Below are positions 59,800 to 64,000 of a stretch of DNA of 64,000 nucleotides, one piece after another. This stretch comes from Aquatica leii. Its lineage: Eukaryota; Arthropoda; Insecta; Coleoptera; Lampyridae. Numbering within the stretch: position 1 is the stretch's first letter; each line of letters starts with the position of its first letter. The stretch is from positions 40,989,117 through 41,053,116 of the forward strand of contig CM069436.1 in assembly GCA_035610365.1 (NCBI GenBank). The letters run 5' to 3'. Made by a program: the position numbers and the translations under genes. The notes below the pieces were generated by a model. It searched no databases. It was not told the DNA's origin and saw nothing but the letters and a program-made list of their open reading frames with translations.

Positions 59800-60620
59800 A
59801 AACATAAGTTTTAAAAATACTTTCGTAAAGTTTCACGTTCTCCCACGTAGTTGACTTTTGTTTCATTTTTTCAACCAATACATTAACTACAGGTACTTGA
59901 TCAACTGTATACATTTCATGCACAAATTTTAAAACACCTTAATCAAAATCATCCAACTCAATTTTATTCACAGCGTCCGTTCGACACTTTTTTCTTGAAC
60001 TACTTAAATGTGAGTTTCCGACATCAAATTCTTTAAAAAAAATTTTAAATCAAATTTAAGGATTATCCTATTGCAGTAGCAACAAGTTTTGAAGCTTTTT
60101 CATCATCATCAGTACCTACCTAAAGATGTACTTTCTTTAGTGTCCCCCTCATTCTCATCTGAATCACCATTATCCACTGTAAACGCCAATCTTTCCACAA
60201 CTTTATTATTTAAACATGTTTTCTACATGATGACATTATTTTTCTTAATCTTTGTTAAATCATAAAATGCATTTCGAACTAATTTTTTAATGTATTTAAA
60301 ATGTTTTTGGAACATCATCCTATGGTAAAAATACCACGTATGATAATTTGATCGTGTTTGTGTGATAATGCAACTTCTTCTTCACGAAACTCCATATGTG
60401 TTCAATTGTATTAAGCATTACAGCAGTTCTTGTAATGAAATCCAACTTTTAAAACACTCAAGGATTTTTTTGTTGCAACTATAGGAAGTGCAGAATCGCA
60501 TTTAATTGGATATATCCATTGATCAGCGACTTTTTGTTTATCGAAGAAATCAATGACATTACAAATAATGTTTCATGCTTCGGCAAGAACTTTTTTTTCG
60601 GGTTCTGCTTTCCATTGATT
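59800..60620 (-). pseudogene. DDE transposase N-terminal remnants (same type as 63.2 kb)
   Basis: On the minus strand 60120-59820 reads EKASKLVATAIG, a helix-turn-helix-like start, then KIELDDFD, GVLKFVHEMYTVDQVPVVNVL. The LDDFD..V.R..H..Y....P...L block is the usual segment between the DNA-binding and catalytic domains of a common insect DDE transposase family. A similar helix (NIICNVIDFFDKQ) occurs at about 60600-60560. Stops are frequent. The catalytic half is absent here; a catalytic half of this type stands at 63185-64000, but the two need not belong to one copy. Confidence 0.4.
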
Positions 60621-61692
60621 AAAACTGTAATGCAAACAGTTACTTTAATTATTACTCGTTTTGTAATGTAAATACAATAAATAACTTTTAGTCTGTATTG
60701 TAAATTAAATAAAAATAATGTTAATCTAAAAATACTTACTAATTGTTAATAAAGGTAAATTGAAATAGATTGTCCTAAAATAAATGCTTATGACTTTAAT
60801 AGTAGTTTAAGTAACAAGAGTCGAAAGTAAGAAATAGCATAACGAACGTTAATGCGACGCGAGGCCGCACGGCCGAGCGTTGCATGTGAGTGAGTTATGC
60901 TATGATTCTTTTGACGAGAGTAATGTACATTATTTTTTGTGTTGCCTCTCATAAAATTACATTCTTTTTTTTTTAAATAAAAAAAATCAACAGAAATATA
61001 ATATGTTGGTACTACATTTATTACTAAATCTGTCAGATTTGACATTAACTTTACCATCGTTTTTCCTAAATTTTAACTGAATTTCAAGATTTTTAAAATG
61101 ATTTTTCCACCTGTCGCATACTCATTCTAATATAATAATGGACTTTGAACACTTACTTTTATGTGGATTCCTAGTTTTCATTTTGCCACCCTAGAGCTTT
61201 TTTTGTTCATTATGTAACTACACTAACGAACGAATATTGACGTTTGCAATGTTGGCAGCACAAAAATATAATTTAACAAATCGCTTTACATGATTGGTCG
61301 ACTCAATTGTTCTTTAAATTAGTTTGCATATTTTGTAAACTTGGTAGCACAGTAGTGATAGAAATATCGCAGTTTATACTTTATAATTTGATGAGATATA
61401 ATTTTTAAAGTTGATTACAAATGTGAAAATTTTCAAAAACATCTAAATACCTCAAAAACCGTTGACTGTTGAGATAGTGAGTTGTGAATAAAATAACTTT
61501 AAAACTATACGTAAGATTAAAAAAAATAATAAACAGTATATAGGTCAACCTAGTAAACAAAAGCTCTGAGGAGGCGTAACGGAAGTCGTTGCTTTTTGAC
61601 AGATACATTCCACACAAAAAGTATTAGCGCGGCAAATTTAACCCTTATTTGTGGGATTTTTCAAGATTTTGTAAACAAATTTATTCCTATTA
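60621..61692. other. Non-coding stretch with a GC-rich patch
   Basis: A sharply GC-rich patch, CGCGAGGCCGCACGGCCGAG (60857-60876), stands out from AT-rich surroundings and looks like a fragment of some repeat. No protein family is recognised in the overlapping frame 60788-61057. Confidence 0.4.
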
Positions 61693-62109
61693 TTTAAAGT
61701 ATCAGTCCACCAATAATAAAAAATTCAATCTTTCAAAATGTATTTAACATATGTTTCAAGCTTGTAATTATAAAGCTCATCTTCAGAAAACTACAAAAAA
61801 TATTATTAACAACTTATAAAAAGTTAAATTACAAAAATTTATTAAAAAACTTACATTTTTTGAAAAATGTCAAATATGAGAAATTGTAACTAGATATTCA
61901 AAAAAATAAAAAATGTAAGTTTTACAAAATGTTAAATGTAAATAAAAAGAAGATGGTGCAATTTAGAAACAAATCTAAGAAAAATTAAGTTTAAAATCAC
62001 AATTAAAATTGGTTTGATCGTTCAACAAAAAATTTTTATCTGATATTTTAATATAAATCAACTCTAGCAATTCCAGAATTTGTTTGTTATTAATGTTGTT
62101 AAAAGGATG

Positions 62110-62451
62110 AAAAAAAGTGGAGTTTACAAATTAATTTGTTCTTGTCAAAAATTTTATATTGGTATGACACAAAGATCTTTCCAAACTCGACTTAATGAAC
62201 ATCTTAGGTATTTAAAAAATACTTCAAAATATATTAATATTCCAAATTCAGTGAAATCTACATTTGCGCAACATGTTTTAGATAATCGTCATTCTCTTTG
62301 TTCTTACAAATTATTTCATCCTTTTAACAACATTAATAACAAACAAATTCTGGAATTGCTAGAGTTGATTTATATTAAAATATCAGATAAAAATTTTTTG
62401 TTGAACGATCAAACCAATTTCAATTGTGATTTTAAACTTAATTTTTCTTAG
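62110..62451 (+). pseudogene. Penelope-like element GIY-YIG endonuclease, 5' truncated
   Basis: The readable domain starts with KKSGVYKLICSCQKFYIG, a GVY...CSC...YIG core, then MTQRSFQTRLNEHLRYL with the catalytic arginine, AQHVLDNRHS, and LLELIYIKISDKNFLLND, ending at a natural stop (62449-62451). The frame is free of stops. Residues upstream of about 62113 come from the inverted arm and are not part of the protein. The reverse transcriptase is missing, so the copy is not autonomous. Confidence 0.85.
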
Positions 62452-62639
62452 ATTTGTTTCTAAATTGCACCATCTTCTTTTTATTTACTTTTAACATTTT
62501 GTAAAACTTACATTTTTTATTTTTTTGAATATCTAGTTACAATTTCTCATATTTAACATTTTTCAAAAAATGTAAGTTTTTTAATAAATTTTTGTAATTT
62601 AACTTTTTATAAGTTGTTAATAATATTTTTTGTAGTTTT

Positions 62640-62680
62640 CTGAAGATGAGCTTTATAATTACAAGCTTGAAACATATGTT
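62640..62680 (+). other. Hammerhead-like motif in the PLE hairpin arm (mirrored at 61746-61786)
   Basis: About 190 bases after the endonuclease stop comes CTGAAGATG, a perfect 5-bp stem (AGCTT / AAGCT) and GAAACATATGTT. The order matches a hammerhead with an altered box 1 (CTGAAGATGA for CTGATGA). Because the arm is duplicated, the same motif reads on the minus strand in the left arm. Activity is doubtful. Confidence 0.45.
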
Positions 62681-62750
62681 AAATACATTTTGAAAGATTG
62701 AATTTTTTTTATTTTTTTTTTTTTTATTATTGGTGGACTGATACTTTAAA

Positions 62751-63184
62751 CAATATTAATAATAACCAATAACAATGTATCCCCTTAAAATTCATTCCTA
62801 TTTAATAAATTAAATTTAGTAGAAAATTAGTAAAATAAAAAAACTTGTACGTAGGCACTAAGCATTTTCTACAAAAAATAACACACTTTATAGTTATCTA
62901 ATTTATTTAAAGTTTTATAAGAATTTAATAATGCATAAATACAAATATTTTTAACAAAACAAGAAATACCTTAATAACTGTAAAAACTTTTAATACAGAA
63001 GTGAAACAACTTTTTAAAAAATATTATAAGAACCATCAACATATTCTGATCACAGCTAAAACCTTAAGAACAAATAACGAAGTAAACAAAGTATCTCATA
63101 TTCGACTATAAAAGTCGTCACGTATTAAATTATAATGATTATTGTGAATAAGAAAAATAAATTAATATTAAAATAAGTTACTTA
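62751..63184. other. Non-coding stretch
   Basis: AT-rich and nothing recognised. It lies between the PLE hairpin and the 3' end of the DDE transposase. Confidence 0.5.
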
Positions 63185-64000
63185 ATCAAAGAAAATGCTC
63201 GTCTTCTTCTTCCTCAGAATTTTCTTCTTCTTTACCTGATGAACCTGTATTTACTTGAAATGATCAAGTTTCTACCGCCTCATCAAGTAATCCATCACGT
63301 TCCCACATTTCATTAGCCACATGTTAAACATGTGCAACATTTTTCCCAATGCTATACATTTATCTCTGCAAATACATTTTACACTAAATTTTTGATTTCA
63401 CTATTACCTTGAAATACATTGTTCATAGCAACGTTACGCTTTGCTAAACACCATAGCTCAATAGGATTCAGTTTGCAGTGATATGGAAACAAACGTAACA
63501 CAGTGTGGTCATGCTGTTTTAGTAACTCATGAACATATAATGTTTTATTATAATTAAATTTCTTCACCTACGTTAGCAACTCAGCTTTACGCATGTCAGA
63601 TGTTGTTGGTATTCCATTTTCTTCTAGCCATTCACGAATATTTTGTTTTCGTGTAGGTTGATTAGGTGGTTTATTAATTTGAACGCTATGATAGGGTGCG
63701 TTATCTATTACTACAATGCCATTTAGAGGTAAATTTGGACGATATTGTTTTTTGCATCCAATTATAATTATATATGCCGTGGACCTGCCCTGTCAGTTCG
63801 CTAAACCCCTGGTTCTTCTTTAGATTGCCAGCAACTGCCAACTCCATATGAGGGATGAATATAAGTTTCATCCAAGTATGTTACTGCTTTTTTGTTAGCA
63901 CCCACCCCTTCTTCTATCGTAATTTGCGTAAATAACGAGAACGCCCTGCAACAATGTCATTTCTTTCCATTAATAATTTTTTGTTATTCTGACACTTTTT
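63185..64000 (-). pseudogene. DDE transposase, catalytic half, runs off the window
   Basis: On the minus strand near 63890 one frame gives VTYLDETYIHPSYG, the first catalytic aspartate (LDET). After a frame change GIVVIDNAPYHSVQ (about 63720-63680) holds the second in its usual DNAPYH context. RKQNIREWLEENGIP and the 63567-63379 frame follow, with HDHTVLRLFPYHCKLNPIELWCLAKRNVA, the third site in the LNPIE block. The C-terminus is acidic (GKEEENSEEEDEHF). This order is typical of a Tc1/IS630-like transposase widespread in insects. Several stops and frameshifts are present. The N-terminus lies beyond the window. Confidence 0.8.

Larger units (their letters stand above)
61693..62750. repeat. Giant inverted repeat: PLE 3' end with inverted second copy
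   Basis: The left arm (61693-62112, 420 bases) is the reverse complement of the right arm (62314-62750, 437 bases). I count three substitutions and one difference in an A/T run. The 201-base centre holds the core of a PLE endonuclease. The right arm carries the end of that coding region and the 3' UTR in sense; the left arm is the same 3' end inverted. Penelope-type elements are known to carry partial inverted copies at their ends. Transcription of either strand would give a hairpin of about 420 bp. Confidence 0.92.

Overview
The window looks like insect (at least arthropod) nuclear DNA. It is strongly AT-rich, has almost no long reading frames, and carries arthropod-type repeats: Penelope-like elements (PLEs) with GIY-YIG endonucleases, BEL/Pao and Ty3/Gypsy retrotransposons, an RTE-like LINE, mariner and other DDE transposons, Mutator-like transposase remnants and foldback MITEs. 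No bacterial operons, CRISPR arrays, rRNA or tRNA genes were seen. The species cannot be named from this sequence.

The only host gene I can support is a class B (secretin-type) neuropeptide receptor on the + strand. Two exons are visible, at 29295-29477 (end of extracellular loop 2, TM5, intracellular loop 3) and 53619-53742 (TM6, loop 3, start of TM7). They join in matching phase across an intron of about 24.1 kb. Other exons probably lie outside the window or were not recognisable. Most of the window is therefore intron or flank of this gene, filled with transposons.

Layout. 1-8.7 kb: dispersed repeat, PLE remnant (+), decayed PLE end, Mutator/YqaJ-type remnant (-), foldback MITE. 8.7-15.1 kb: featureless AT-rich DNA. 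15.1-18.9 kb: PLE tail with hammerhead ribozyme, mariner remnant, PLE-like terminal repeat, possible P-type transposase scrap. 18.9-24.3 kb: featureless. 24.3-29.0 kb: old BEL/Pao element (+). 29.3 kb: receptor exon. 30.8-34.6 kb: PLE 3' end with a canonical hammerhead ribozyme, abutted by a nearly full-length RTE-like LINE (-). 34.76-42.23 kb: young, complete Ty3/Gypsy element (+) with about 1-kb LTRs and a 4-bp target duplication. 43.9-44.9 kb: another PLE end (-). 45.6-49.0 kb: inverted pair of a 0.6-0.8-kb repeat. 50.0-51.7 kb: second Mutator-like remnant (-). 53.6 kb: receptor exon. 55.86-56.03 kb: perfect foldback MITE. 56.5-60.6 kb: transposase scraps. 61.7-62.75 kb: PLE 3' end in a giant, nearly perfect inverted repeat. 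63.2-64 kb: DDE transposase (-) running off the edge.

The most interesting theme is the set of Penelope-like elements. At least five separate 3' ends are present. Two carry intact type I hammerhead ribozyme cores (30838-30881 and 15187-15219, minus strand). Others carry decayed cores or a related layout with a CTGAAGATG-like box. One PLE forms a hairpin with arms of about 420 bp. Hammerhead ribozymes in PLEs are an established phenomenon, so these are instances of a known system; the loopless helix III and the variant family are the parts worth follow-up.
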